Shown: positions 1 to 5,969, counted from the first letter of the stretch. The stretch is DNA of 14,371 nt from CAYIYO01 sp964367715 (GCA_964367715.1 CAYIYO010000048.1:1-14371), one strand, 5' to 3'. Notes: generated by a model not told the origin, from the sequence alone. Translations and numbers: made by a program.

Positions 1-155
1 GACCTTCGCTGTAAGATGCCAGCTCTTCGAGCCTGATGCAAATCGTTATCTGCTTCATCAAAAATATCAAACTCCAGCATCGTTACCGCGATGAATGCAT
101 AAAAAAATGCCCACGTCTTAAGTGATGTCCCCCGTGACCGATTACTAATTATCAC
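1..155 (-). other. possible 5' part of an unidentified ORF running off the left edge
   Basis: On the minus strand one frame stays open from the end of the toxin gene to the window edge. A GTG lies at 155-153 and an ATG at 80-78. From the ATG it would read MLEFDIFDEADNDLHQARRA and on. The segment before it is hydrophobic (TWAFFYAFIAV). No Shine-Dalgarno sequence precedes either start, and about 50 open codons is weak evidence. I do not recognise the product. It could be a gene remnant, the start of a third gene after the toxin-antitoxin pair, or chance. Confidence 0.2.
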
Positions 156-174
156 TAAAAAAAGGTTGCCTAAC

Positions 175-459
175 TCACCGAAACAACTCTGAGTGCGATC
201 CGGCTCTTTCGAAGCGAATTGAGTTATTTCTGTCGTCTTTTTTGTATATCAAAAGAAAATCCGGCTGAATATGACATTCTCGATAACCTGTCCATCCACC
301 GTTAAGATTGTGATCTCGTTTCTCAAGTGGCAGCGGCTTATCTTCAGCTAGCAACACCATTATCTTCTTCAATCCCTCTATGTCTCTCTTAGGCGAAGTT
401 TGCTTTAGGGCTTTTTTGATGTCTTTTTTGAATTGAGTGGATCGGTCGATTGTTCGCAT
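175..459 (-). CDS. yafQ: YafQ-type mRNA interferase toxin (type II toxin-antitoxin)
   Basis: This 94-aa protein belongs to the RelE/ParE superfamily and aligns along its whole length with E. coli YafQ (92 aa), a ribosome-dependent RNase that cleaves translated mRNA. The YafQ active-site pattern is visible: H50, H63, D67, R85, H89 and F93 match YafQ H50, H63, D67, R83, H87 and F91. YafQ W68 is F68 here, a conservative change. Signature stretches are RDHNLNGGW, YRECHIQPD and FERAGSHSELF. The ATG overlaps the antitoxin stop codon by one base (TAATG), the usual translational coupling. Transcription should come from the antitoxin promoter near 775-804. Length and catalytic residues suggest an intact toxin. 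Activity in this host is inferred. Confidence 0.92.
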   Translation of the reverse strand: MRTIDRSTQFKKDIKKALKQTSPKRDIEGLKKIMVLLAEDKPLPLEKRDHNLNGGWTGYRECHIQPDFLLIYKKDDRNNSIRFERAGSHSELFR

Positions 460-752
460 TAAATACCTAAATCTTTGAAAAGATCATCCATTGATCCGAA
501 GCTTTCAATCCCTTCCCCTCTTTCGCTTGCTTCTATCGAAGCTATGGTTTCACTATTGAGGATATGGCTTAATTTAAGCGGGCACCATGTATACTTTTCC
601 TCCACAAGCTCAAGGATAAACGAGGTAATACTCATATCCTTAGAGGCAGCAAGCATTTTAATCTTTTTTTTCTGCTCAAGGGAACAGTCGATCGTTAATC
701 TCGCTTCTCTAGCTCGATAGATTTTCTTATGTATTTTGCCTTTTTCTTCCAT
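459..752 (-). CDS. RelB/DinJ-like ribbon-helix-helix antitoxin
   Basis: This is the antitoxin partner of the YafQ-type toxin, predicted to bind and neutralise it and to repress the operon. With the start chosen here the protein has 97 aa. Residues 18-54 (RLTIDCSLEQKKKIKML, then SITSFILELVEEKY) fit a ribbon-helix-helix DNA-binding domain. The tail (SIEASERGEGIESFGSMDD) resembles the toxin-binding tail of RelB-type antitoxins. An in-frame ATG eight codons upstream (774-776) is less likely to be the start. It overlaps the -10 hexamer TATAAT (775-780) and has no Shine-Dalgarno sequence. The ATG at 750-752 has AGGAGA at 761-766 with 8 bases of spacing. The stop codon overlaps the toxin start. Confidence 0.85.
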   Translation of the reverse strand: MEEKGKIHKKIYRAREARLTIDCSLEQKKKIKMLAASKDMSITSFILELVEEKYTWCPLKLSHILNSETIASIEASERGEGIESFGSMDDLFKDLGI

Positions 753-774
753 GATAAGACTCTCCTGTTCCTTC

Positions 775-804
775 ATTATACCATGAATTCATTATTGGTG
801 ACAA
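775..804 (-). promoter_or_regulatory. sigma-70-like promoter of the toxin-antitoxin operon
   Basis: On the minus strand there is a -35 TTGTCA (804-799), an 18-bp spacer and a perfect -10 TATAAT (780-775). Transcription would begin near 768, leaving a leader of about 16 bases that carries AGGAGA (766-761) before the ATG at 752. This is the best-matching promoter in the window. Confidence 0.75.
783..792. promoter_or_regulatory. candidate operator, perfect palindrome in the promoter spacer
   Basis: ATGAATTCAT is a perfect 10-bp palindrome lying between the -35 and -10 elements of the toxin-antitoxin promoter. Ribbon-helix-helix antitoxins normally bind short palindromes overlapping their own promoter, so this is the obvious autoregulatory site. 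Binding is inferred; the palindrome is directly visible. Confidence 0.45.
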
Positions 805-828
805 TGTGGACTTTCATGAAAAAAGGTC

Positions 829-852
829 AAAAAAAAAGGCCAGGTAAGGCCT
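829..852 (-). terminator. intrinsic terminator downstream of the Ntox50 toxin-immunity genes
   Basis: On the minus strand AGGCC, a 6-base loop and GGCCT form a GC-rich hairpin (852-848 with 841-837), followed at once by a run of T residues (837-829). An alternative stem pairs CCAGG with CCTGG. It lies about 60 bases after the immunity stop codon and separates that pair from the toxin-antitoxin promoter. Part of it is also a family B repeat. Confidence 0.65.
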
Positions 853-870
853 GGAATTGTGGCAGTTGAA
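848..870 (+). repeat. family B repeat, single arm
   Basis: The 23-bp stretch beginning ggcctggaattgtgg and ending cagttgaa recurs near 3034-3054 in the same orientation (one mismatch over 21 bp). It also recurs inverted at 3015-3037 (one mismatch over 23 bp). Here only one arm is present, joined to the terminator hairpin of the preceding gene. Confidence 0.7.
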
Positions 871-909
871 TAAATGAGCAGGATTTGGTTGGACCTTTAA
901 AAATTTTAA

Positions 910-1197
910 TCAGGGCTCGTAACGAGAATAAACTAAAAAGCCTGATCCTTCAATTTTCTGAGGGTAGCTTACAACGTATTTTTCATTTTCCAAAAGAATA
1001 GGGTGTGGGAAGCTGGCAATAAATTCGGTAGCTGCATCTTCAAAAAGCTCTTCTTCCAGTTCGGAAGGCTGATTGTCATAATAAAAATAAATCGAAACAG
1101 TATTTTCTTGTTGGTAAGTGTAAACCTTTCTGAGGTTCGGTGTAACCACTCCCCAGAGAGATCTTTGAGCTGCAAGTAAAAGTTTAGATCTGTCCAT
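910..1197 (-). CDS. probable immunity protein for the Ntox50-like toxin
   Basis: This is a small acidic soluble protein of 95 aa with no signal peptide or membrane segment. The opening MDRSKLLLAAQRSLWGVVTP, followed by NLRKV, resembles a family of short hypothetical proteins that I recall from many bacteria, but I cannot name a Pfam entry. Its position argues for immunity to the toxin: the toxin stop TGA is followed after one base by this ATG (TGAgATG), so the two are translationally coupled. An upstream in-frame ATG at 1207-1209 would add four residues and overlap the toxin gene, and it has no Shine-Dalgarno sequence. The second ATG gives the more family-like N-terminus. A terminator follows at 829-852. 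The immunity role is inferred from context, not seen in the sequence. Confidence 0.7.
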   Translation of the reverse strand: MDRSKLLLAAQRSLWGVVTPNLRKVYTYQQENTVSIYFYYDNQPSELEEELFEDAATEFIASFPHPILLENEKYVVSYPQKIEGSGFLVYSRYEP

Positions 1198-1198
1198 C

Positions 1199-2707
1199 TC
1201 ACCATCCATTTGGATCTGAAGGTACTATATGAGCGCCTTTTTTGCTATAGCGAATTGTACCTTTAGTTGTTGGTATTTTTAATTCAGGGTAATTTTCTGA
1301 GATAAAGTATCCAATAAATTCGCCAAAATCAACCCGTTCGCGGTAATCATCCATTCCAACAATTCTATTTTTTATTGATTCTCCCTTCCCTGCAAATTTG
1401 GAAAGTAAGCACTGAGGATCCTCATGCTCAAAAATTGATTTCCCTGATTCGTAGTTATGTTTGCCAAGTACATGCTTATTTTGCTTATCATGATGGATTT
1501 TAACATTTGTAAAAAAAGATTCTCTTCTTGCTGCTTGAGCTATGGCTTCAGCTTTTAAAGCATTTTGAGAAGTTTCTAAAGTTAATGTTTCTAAATTTAC
1601 TATTCGATTAGCATTTCTTAGCTTTTTTATAGCTCCAGCAAATTTTAAAGTGGCACCGCCTGCAAAAATATCAACCCCATATTTTCCTATACAATAACCT
1701 ATGGCCTGACCTTTTTCTTGTTCACTTAAGTTGTCGAAATTTAAATATAGCTGTTGAATCTCACCAGCAAGTTTTTCAATCTCTTTTTGGTCTAGTGCTT
1801 TTATGTATTCATTAATCGTTTCACCAACTTCGTAGGATGCATTACAAAAATCTATAGTTGAACCAATAGGTTCTTTAACAAAAGTCCATAAGCATTGACT
1901 TAGCCCATAAGTTGATTCACAAAGTGAAGGTATAAATTCGACAATAGCATTTTGGCCACCCTCGGTTACACCAAGAATTAATGCGTCATAAAATTCATTT
2001 GATGTGAGTAATTTAGCTTTTGCTAATTTCTTGGATTCTCCAGACATTAAATAGTCTTTGAGTGATTCGTCAAAATTACCCGTTTCAAAATATGCAGAAG
2101 CTCTATTGAAATATACTTCTTTGTCTTTGGGGTTTTTGTTGATCGCTTCTGATAGAGTATCAATAGCATCGTCATATAAATTGGTTTCTAGTTGGGAAAT
2201 TCCTTGGACTAAGAGAATGTTTTCTTCTTTGTAATCCCACTCACCCGATTCGACTAATGGTTTGATATCACTTAAACAATCTGCATAAAAACCTCTATCG
2301 AAGTATATTTTACCTCTTTCGTATCTTGCTCCTAAATGAGAGTGTTCTTCGATGCATTTGTTATACATCTTCATAAATAACTCGGCGATTTTGGAATGCC
2401 CTTCATGCAGGATGCTTATTCCGGCAGGTTGAGAGTAACTAACAAATTCATGAAAAATAGTTGAAAATTGAGAGTAATGTCTTTTCCGCGATACTGAGTC
2501 ATACGCAGCTTCTTTTGCTGTAAATGCGTAAGAAGATCTAAAAAAAGGTCCTCCTTGCTTATGAGCTTGAAAGATGAATTCGCCTGCTTCGTTCCTAATC
2601 ACAGAAATTTCATCAAAATGTTTATTACAATGTGGAAAAGGGGATTGACTAGCTGATACAGAAGATAAGCATCCAATAAATGCCAGGAGTATGTAAATGC
2701 AAGTCAT
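1199..2707 (-). CDS. secreted TPR protein with C-terminal Ntox50-like toxin domain
   Basis: This 502-aa protein begins with a hydrophobic signal-like segment (residues 1-19, MTCIYILLAFIGCLSSVSA) that lacks the usual positive charge. The middle (about 125-235) holds TPR-like helix pairs, for example YDDAIDTLSEAINKNPKDKE and YFNRASAYFETGNFDESLKD. Residues 295-395 form a helical linker containing LSEQEKGQAIGYCIGKYG. The last 100 residues match the Ntox50 (bacterial toxin 50) pattern: KQNKHVLGKHNY, DPQCLLSKFAGKGE, ERVDFGEFIG, then TTKGTIRYSKKGAHIVP. That family is predicted to contain RNase-type effectors of polymorphic toxin systems. AAGG sits 6 bases before the ATG. The layout (signal, protein-binding repeats, C-terminal toxin, immunity gene next) suggests an exported toxin aimed at competing bacteria or the host. 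Base composition is visibly more AT-rich than in hemH or opp. Confidence 0.8.
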   Translation of the reverse strand: MTCIYILLAFIGCLSSVSASQSPFPHCNKHFDEISVIRNEAGEFIFQAHKQGGPFFRSSYAFTAKEAAYDSVSRKRHYSQFSTIFHEFVSYSQPAGISILHEGHSKIAELFMKMYNKCIEEHSHLGARYERGKIYFDRGFYADCLSDIKPLVESGEWDYKEENILLVQGISQLETNLYDDAIDTLSEAINKNPKDKEVYFNRASAYFETGNFDESLKDYLMSGESKKLAKAKLLTSNEFYDALILGVTEGGQNAIVEFIPSLCESTYGLSQCLWTFVKEPIGSTIDFCNASYEVGETINEYIKALDQKEIEKLAGEIQQLYLNFDNLSEQEKGQAIGYCIGKYGVDIFAGGATLKFAGAIKKLRNANRIVNLETLTLETSQNALKAEAIAQAARRESFFTNVKIHHDKQNKHVLGKHNYESGKSIFEHEDPQCLLSKFAGKGESIKNRIVGMDDYRERVDFGEFIGYFISENYPELKIPTTKGTIRYSKKGAHIVPSDPNGW

Positions 2708-2771
2708 GAACTACCTTTTTTTGAATTTAATAAATGAAAGTTTATGTGTTTGCCTTCGGTTTAAGCGGAGG

Positions 2772-2800
2772 ATATTATTAATTTTATGTTGATAAAGCAA
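2772..2800 (-). promoter_or_regulatory. weak candidate promoter for the Ntox50 toxin gene
   Basis: On the minus strand TTGCTT (2800-2795), a 17-bp spacer and TAATAT (2777-2772) give a poor to moderate sigma-70 match, about 65 bases before the toxin start. It is the best spacing found in this AT-rich gap, but hexamers like these occur by chance in such sequence. Confidence 0.25.
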
Positions 2801-2872
2801 GAAAAAAGAAGCGGTAAGCACTAATTCAGAGGCTTTCATTATTTTTAAGATGCTATTTGGAAAAAGGCGTTT

Positions 2873-2958
2873 ATACCGCTCGTGATTCAAAATTTGATTT
2901 TTGGGCCGCGGGAGCTTTCACGCGGCCGAAAAATCAAATTTTGAATCACGAACGATAT
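2873..2958. repeat. family A palindromic repeat, 38-bp arms with GC-rich inner stem
   Basis: The left arm (2873-2910) and right arm (2921-2958) are inverted copies matching at 35 of 38 positions, with a 10-base loop. The arm contains gtgattcaaaatttg, shared with the copies at 6597, 8486 and (degenerate) 14307. Unlike the others, the inner part is GC-rich (gggccgcg/cgcggccg), so the folded hairpin should be very stable. The element is intergenic. Confidence 0.9.
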
Positions 2959-3014
2959 AGAACAGGTATAAGATTTTTTCAACAAATGCCAACATCCCAG
3001 GCCCGACCCCTTTT

Positions 3015-3054
3015 TTCAACTGCCACAATTTCAGGCCTGGAATTGTGGGAGTTG
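3015..3054. repeat. family B inverted repeat just downstream of hemH
   Basis: Positions 3017-3054 form a near-perfect inverted repeat centred on caggcctg (3032-3039), with arms of 15 bases and two non-pairing positions. Each arm is a copy of the single element at 848-870. It begins 8 bases after the hemH stop codon and could fold at the 3' end of hemH mRNA. No T-run follows on the minus strand, so it is not a canonical intrinsic terminator. Confidence 0.75.
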
Positions 3055-3061
3055 GCAGACT

Positions 3062-4123
3062 TTAAGACTGCTGTGGCTCGGCAACTTTTTCGGGTCGTCT
3101 AAAAAAGTTTTTAATACGACTCCATCGAAAGGGGCATTCCTTAGGACGGATCAACATCAAAGAACTACATCCTTCTTTTTCTTGGATCATCGTCACAATG
3201 GAATCGATCCATTCGGCATTCAATGTCAACGCAGGAACGCGGTATGCGTTGAGTCCTTCACGCACAATCACAGTCATGTACTGCTCTTCGACTTCAAATA
3301 ATGTTTCGATATGATCAGAAGTGAAACTGATCGGCACAAACACCACCTGCTTGCGCTCGCCACACCACGATTTTATCTTTTCGCAGACATCAATCGTGTA
3401 AGGCTTTAACCATTCGCCCCGCCCAAACTTCGACTGATACGATAGCCTTCCCTGGATCTGAGGAAACGCTTCCATCACCGCGGAAAAAGAAGCATTGCAC
3501 TCATATTCATAAACATCTCCGCGATCGGAAAATAGCTGTGGGAGTCCATGAGCGGAAAAAAGAAGAATCGTTTCTTCATCTTTAAGTTGTTGATCGTCAA
3601 GGTAGCGGCGGATCGCTTGCTGCTGCGCGGAAATGTAGGTCGGGTGTGTCGAATAGGATTTCACCCAGCGCATTTTATTGATGATTTCTTTCGGTAGATG
3701 TTCGCTTAGCCAGCGGGCGATGCTTCCTGTGGTGGCATAGGTAAACTGTGGAAACAGTGGAAAAACTCTAATCTCTTCACAATCAATTGATTGCATATTT
3801 TTGATAAACTCTTGATGCGTCGCAGGAAGATAACGATGAAAAGTGATCACAGGCCCATCGAGCCGTTTGCGCAGCACATCCGCTAATTGTTCCGTATCGT
3901 CATAAATCGGAGACTTGCCTCCAATTAGTGCATAATCTTCTGCGATGACTTTTGCCCGTTTCTTTGCAACATAGCTAAACAAAAGACGGTGTATAAATGC
4001 GGGAAGATTTGTACGAAGGACATCTTGATCTGTCAATAATGCCTGGAGAAAAGGAGAAACTTCGGCAAGGTCTCTGGGGCCACCAAAATTCACAATTAAA
4101 TAAATTTGTTTGTGTTTTTTCAT
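3062..4123 (-). CDS. hemH: ferrochelatase
   Basis: Ferrochelatase inserts ferrous iron into the porphyrin ring in the last stage of heme synthesis. The 353-aa protein shows the family marks. YLIVNFGGPRDL is near the N-terminus. FSAHGLP carries the catalytic histidine (H192), YQSKFGRGEWLKP spans 229-241, and SFTSDHIETLFEVEEQY carries the conserved glutamate E273. Length is normal for bacterial members. A longer frame starts at 4159, but that ATG lies inside the predicted -10 element. The ATG at 4123 has AGGG six bases upstream and begins MKKHKQIYLIVNFGGP, typical of the family. The gene is divergent from the solute-binding protein gene, an arrangement I recall for Chlamydia hemZ/fliY. The last 25 residues are basic and not conserved. 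Whether the substrate is protoporphyrin or coproporphyrin cannot be told from the sequence by eye. Confidence 0.95.
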   Translation of the reverse strand: MKKHKQIYLIVNFGGPRDLAEVSPFLQALLTDQDVLRTNLPAFIHRLLFSYVAKKRAKVIAEDYALIGGKSPIYDDTEQLADVLRKRLDGPVITFHRYLPATHQEFIKNMQSIDCEEIRVFPLFPQFTYATTGSIARWLSEHLPKEIINKMRWVKSYSTHPTYISAQQQAIRRYLDDQQLKDEETILLFSAHGLPQLFSDRGDVYEYECNASFSAVMEAFPQIQGRLSYQSKFGRGEWLKPYTIDVCEKIKSWCGERKQVVFVPISFTSDHIETLFEVEEQYMTVIVREGLNAYRVPALTLNAEWIDSIVTMIQEKEGCSSLMLIRPKECPFRWSRIKNFFRRPEKVAEPQQS

Positions 4124-4154
4124 CAATATCCCTATCAAAAAAACTAATAGATCT

Positions 4155-4183
4155 AACATAATACAACCAAAGCTTCAGTTCAA
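4155..4183 (-). promoter_or_regulatory. candidate promoter of hemH
   Basis: On the minus strand TTGAAC (4183-4178), 17 bp, then TATGTT (4160-4155) would start transcription near 4148, giving a leader of about 25 bases with AGGG before the ATG at 4123. The match is moderate (4 of 6 in each hexamer). It lies in the 76-bp gap shared with the divergent operon. Confidence 0.4.
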
Positions 4184-4199
4184 TGGCGTTTATTAGATC

Positions 4200-5090
4200 A
4201 TGGCAACTCTTAACGACCTCTGGTCACAAATACAACGATTTTTTCCACTTAACAAGAGAAGCATCCTGCTGCTTGTTGTTTTGTTGGGATTTCTCTTATG
4301 GGGAGGCTTTCGCGCCTGCTCTTCGGACATCTCTTTTGATGAAAATCGTGTCTTCAAGATTGCGCGCGATCCGACATGGTATCCCCTTAATCTCATGGGG
4401 AAAGAAAAAAGCCTTCTTGCTTTTACCAACGATCTCATTCTATCCATCGGGAATAAAGAAAATCTGAGAATCGAACTCATCAATAGCACCGCAGACACAC
4501 TATTCAAAGACTTACAAGATCATGACCATGATGCCATCATCTCTTCACTGATGCCCACAAGCTCTAATCGCCAACAGTTTAACTTTTCCGATCCTCTCTA
4601 CCTCATCGGCCCCGTCCTCATCGTCCCTTCCGACTCGAATGTGACCTCAATAAAAGAGATGGATGGAAAATCGGTTGGTATTAAACGTGGCGCAAACTCA
4701 CTATACGATGTCCACGAATACAAAATTTACTACGTTCCTTACGATAGCATGACAATTGCCTTCGACGACTTAAATCGCGACCGCATCGATGGTGTTCTCC
4801 TTCCCATTCTACAAGCGTACACCTATACCCAAACGTTCTATACGGGAAGAATTAAAATCGTGACTCCCCCCCTCACCCGAGAAGGAATTCGCCTCATTGC
4901 CATAAAAAATCAAGCGTCCGATTTCTTCATCGACAAATTCAATAAAGGACTTAAAGCCTCAAAAGAAGATGGCACGACCGACAGGCTCCTCGCAAAATGG
5001 GGCCTCGTCAGCTCGGTCGTCAACGACACGCTGATCCCTCAACCTTCGCAACCTCCTGAAATGACCGAGAGTAAACCTGATGTCGAATGA
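4200..5090 (+). CDS. membrane-anchored family 3 solute-binding protein (FliY/ArtJ-like)
   Basis: This 296-aa protein is a bacterial extracellular solute-binding protein of family 3, the type that delivers amino acids to ABC importers. It has a cytoplasmic-looking start, then one hydrophobic segment (21-36), then a periplasmic domain. Family-like stretches are LLAFTNDLILSIG, FSDPLYLIGPVLIVP and the C-terminal GTTDRLLAKWGL. C40 follows the hydrophobic segment, but FRAC is not a good lipobox, so the segment is probably an uncleaved anchor. The C-terminus (277-296) is proline-rich and disordered. I recall a homologue annotated fliY (CT486) beside hemZ in Chlamydia. No permease or ATPase gene follows. 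Instead it overlaps a small membrane-protein gene by 11 bases. No clear Shine-Dalgarno sequence precedes the ATG. The ligand is unknown. Confidence 0.85.
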   Translation: MATLNDLWSQIQRFFPLNKRSILLLVVLLGFLLWGGFRACSSDISFDENRVFKIARDPTWYPLNLMGKEKSLLAFTNDLILSIGNKENLRIELINSTADTLFKDLQDHDHDAIISSLMPTSSNRQQFNFSDPLYLIGPVLIVPSDSNVTSIKEMDGKSVGIKRGANSLYDVHEYKIYYVPYDSMTIAFDDLNRDRIDGVLLPILQAYTYTQTFYTGRIKIVTPPLTREGIRLIAIKNQASDFFIDKFNKGLKASKEDGTTDRLLAKWGLVSSVVNDTLIPQPSQPPEMTESKPDVE

Positions 5091-5280
5091 ACCCGTAGCA
5101 GAACTCAGCACTTTCGTTAAATTGAAAATTTTTCAAAAATTGGTGATTCTCATTTTTCTATTTTTCATTTTAGTCATGGTCACCGTCTGCACCTTTGCCT
5201 ACATGCGCAAATCCGGATCTACCGGCATGACAATGAGCTCAATTCAAGAAATGCGCGCAACAAATCAACACTCTGAATGA
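5080..5280 (+). CDS. small single-span membrane protein of unknown function
   Basis: This 66-aa protein has a 20-residue N-terminal segment ending in basic residues (VKLKIFQK), one strongly hydrophobic helix (about 20-42) and a short polar Met/Ser-rich tail (TGMTMSSIQEM). The gene overlaps the end of the solute-binding protein gene by 11 bases and its TGA overlaps the next ATG by four (ATGA). The tight packing argues that it is translated. I do not recognise it. Because the next gene is of a type often found with cbb3 oxidase assembly genes, a role like the small Cco/Fix accessory proteins is possible, but no sequence similarity supports this. Confidence 0.7.
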   Translation: MSNEPVAELSTFVKLKIFQKLVILIFLFFILVMVTVCTFAYMRKSGSTGMTMSSIQEMRATNQHSE

Positions 5281-5969
5281 CACTATTTTTTACCCTTCTT
5301 CCCGTCTACCTTTTCGGCAATCTCCATTGTCTCGGAATGTGCGGACCTCTCGTTGCAATGATTGGACAACACCGCTACCGTCTCTTCTATTTTTTAGGGA
5401 GAACTCTTGCCTTTACAGTCGCAGGAGGGATCGCAGGAGCAATAGGAGCCGTCCTTGATATCACACTAAAAGAGTACCAAATTCCCTTCCTCACAAGCTT
5501 TCTTTTTGGCAGCATCATTTTCGTTATTGGGATTACAACTCTAACCGGATGGCGGAGTCCTGGAGTCAAATGGATCGCCCCCTTAATGGCGAAGGCGACG
5601 CGTCCCTTGGCAACGTTAATGCTAAAAGATCGCGCATGGACAACGTTTGTGTTTGGACTCTTAACGATCGCATTGCCGTGTGGACAAACAGTGCTCGTCT
5701 TCAGTGCGTGCGCATTAAGTGGAAGCATGCTTGTGGGAACAGGAAATGGCTTTGCCTTTGCGCTACTAACCTCCCCCTCCCTTTTTTTTGCGATGCATGC
5801 GCATCAATTTCTTTCTAAAGCAAAAAATCATTATCACACAGTACTAGGGATCAGCGCTCTGATCATAGGAACTCTCGCACTGCTGCGCGGCTTTGCGGAT
5901 ATTGGAGCCATTCCGCATTTCATCCTTAACCCAAACGCCTCTCCCTACTACCATCTCGTTCTTTTTTAA
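5277..5969 (+). CDS. TauE/SafE-type membrane transporter with CxxxC metal-site motif
   Basis: This 230-aa integral membrane protein of about six helices resembles the COG2836 'sulfite exporter TauE/SafE' group. The diagnostic motif GNLHCLGMCGPL lies in helix 1 (H17, C18, M21, C22), and LPCG (133-136) opens helix 4. Both are typical of the group and similar to the DsbD/CcdA-like transporter fold. Members often accompany cbb3 oxidase or copper-handling genes, so copper or thiol handling is more likely than sulfite export. The start overlaps the preceding gene (ATGA) and there is no independent ribosome site, so it is translationally coupled. Its stop overlaps by four bases the end of the convergent cysteine-rich gene. 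The substrate is not determined. Confidence 0.85.
   Translation: MTLFFTLLPVYLFGNLHCLGMCGPLVAMIGQHRYRLFYFLGRTLAFTVAGGIAGAIGAVLDITLKEYQIPFLTSFLFGSIIFVIGITTLTGWRSPGVKWIAPLMAKATRPLATLMLKDRAWTTFVFGLLTIALPCGQTVLVFSACALSGSMLVGTGNGFAFALLTSPSLFFAMHAHQFLSKAKNHYHTVLGISALIIGTLALLRGFADIGAIPHFILNPNASPYYHLVLF

Larger units (their letters stand above)
2708..3061. other. 354-bp intergenic region holding two different hairpin repeats
   Basis: This gap between the toxin gene start and the hemH end contains the candidate toxin promoter, a family A palindrome (2873-2958) and a family B inverted repeat (3015-3054). A plus-strand frame of 81 codons (2857-3102) crosses both repeats and enters hemH. Its sequence is dictated by the repeats and I do not count it as a gene. 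Confidence 0.8.

Noticed and set aside
475..720. Plus-strand frame of 81 codons opposite the antitoxin
   Set aside because: It is entirely antisense to a well-supported antitoxin gene with promoter and ribosome site.
969..1205. Alternative minus-strand frame inside the immunity gene
   Set aside because: The frame at 910-1197 is coupled to the toxin stop and has a family-like N-terminus; this one is a frame-shifted shadow.
3017..3054. Canonical intrinsic terminator for hemH
   Set aside because: The hairpin is strong, but on the minus strand it is followed by A-rich, not T-rich, sequence. It is recorded as a repeat only.
2857..3102. Plus-strand open frame of 81 codons across the intergenic region
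   Set aside because: It spans two palindromic repeats and enters hemH in antisense; its sequence follows from the repeats and there is no ribosome site. It is likely to be mistaken for a gene in other genomes.
4124..4159. Longer ferrochelatase start at 4159
   Set aside because: That ATG overlaps the predicted -10 element and adds twelve hydrophobic residues atypical of the family. The ATG at 4123 has a ribosome site.
4183..4467. Earlier ATG and frame just before the solute-binding protein start
   Set aside because: It is in a different frame from the family-like protein and ends inside it; no ribosome site or motif supports it.
5387..5728. Minus-strand frame of 113 codons opposite the TauE/SafE gene
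   Set aside because: The plus-strand product has clear family motifs; the antisense frame has none.
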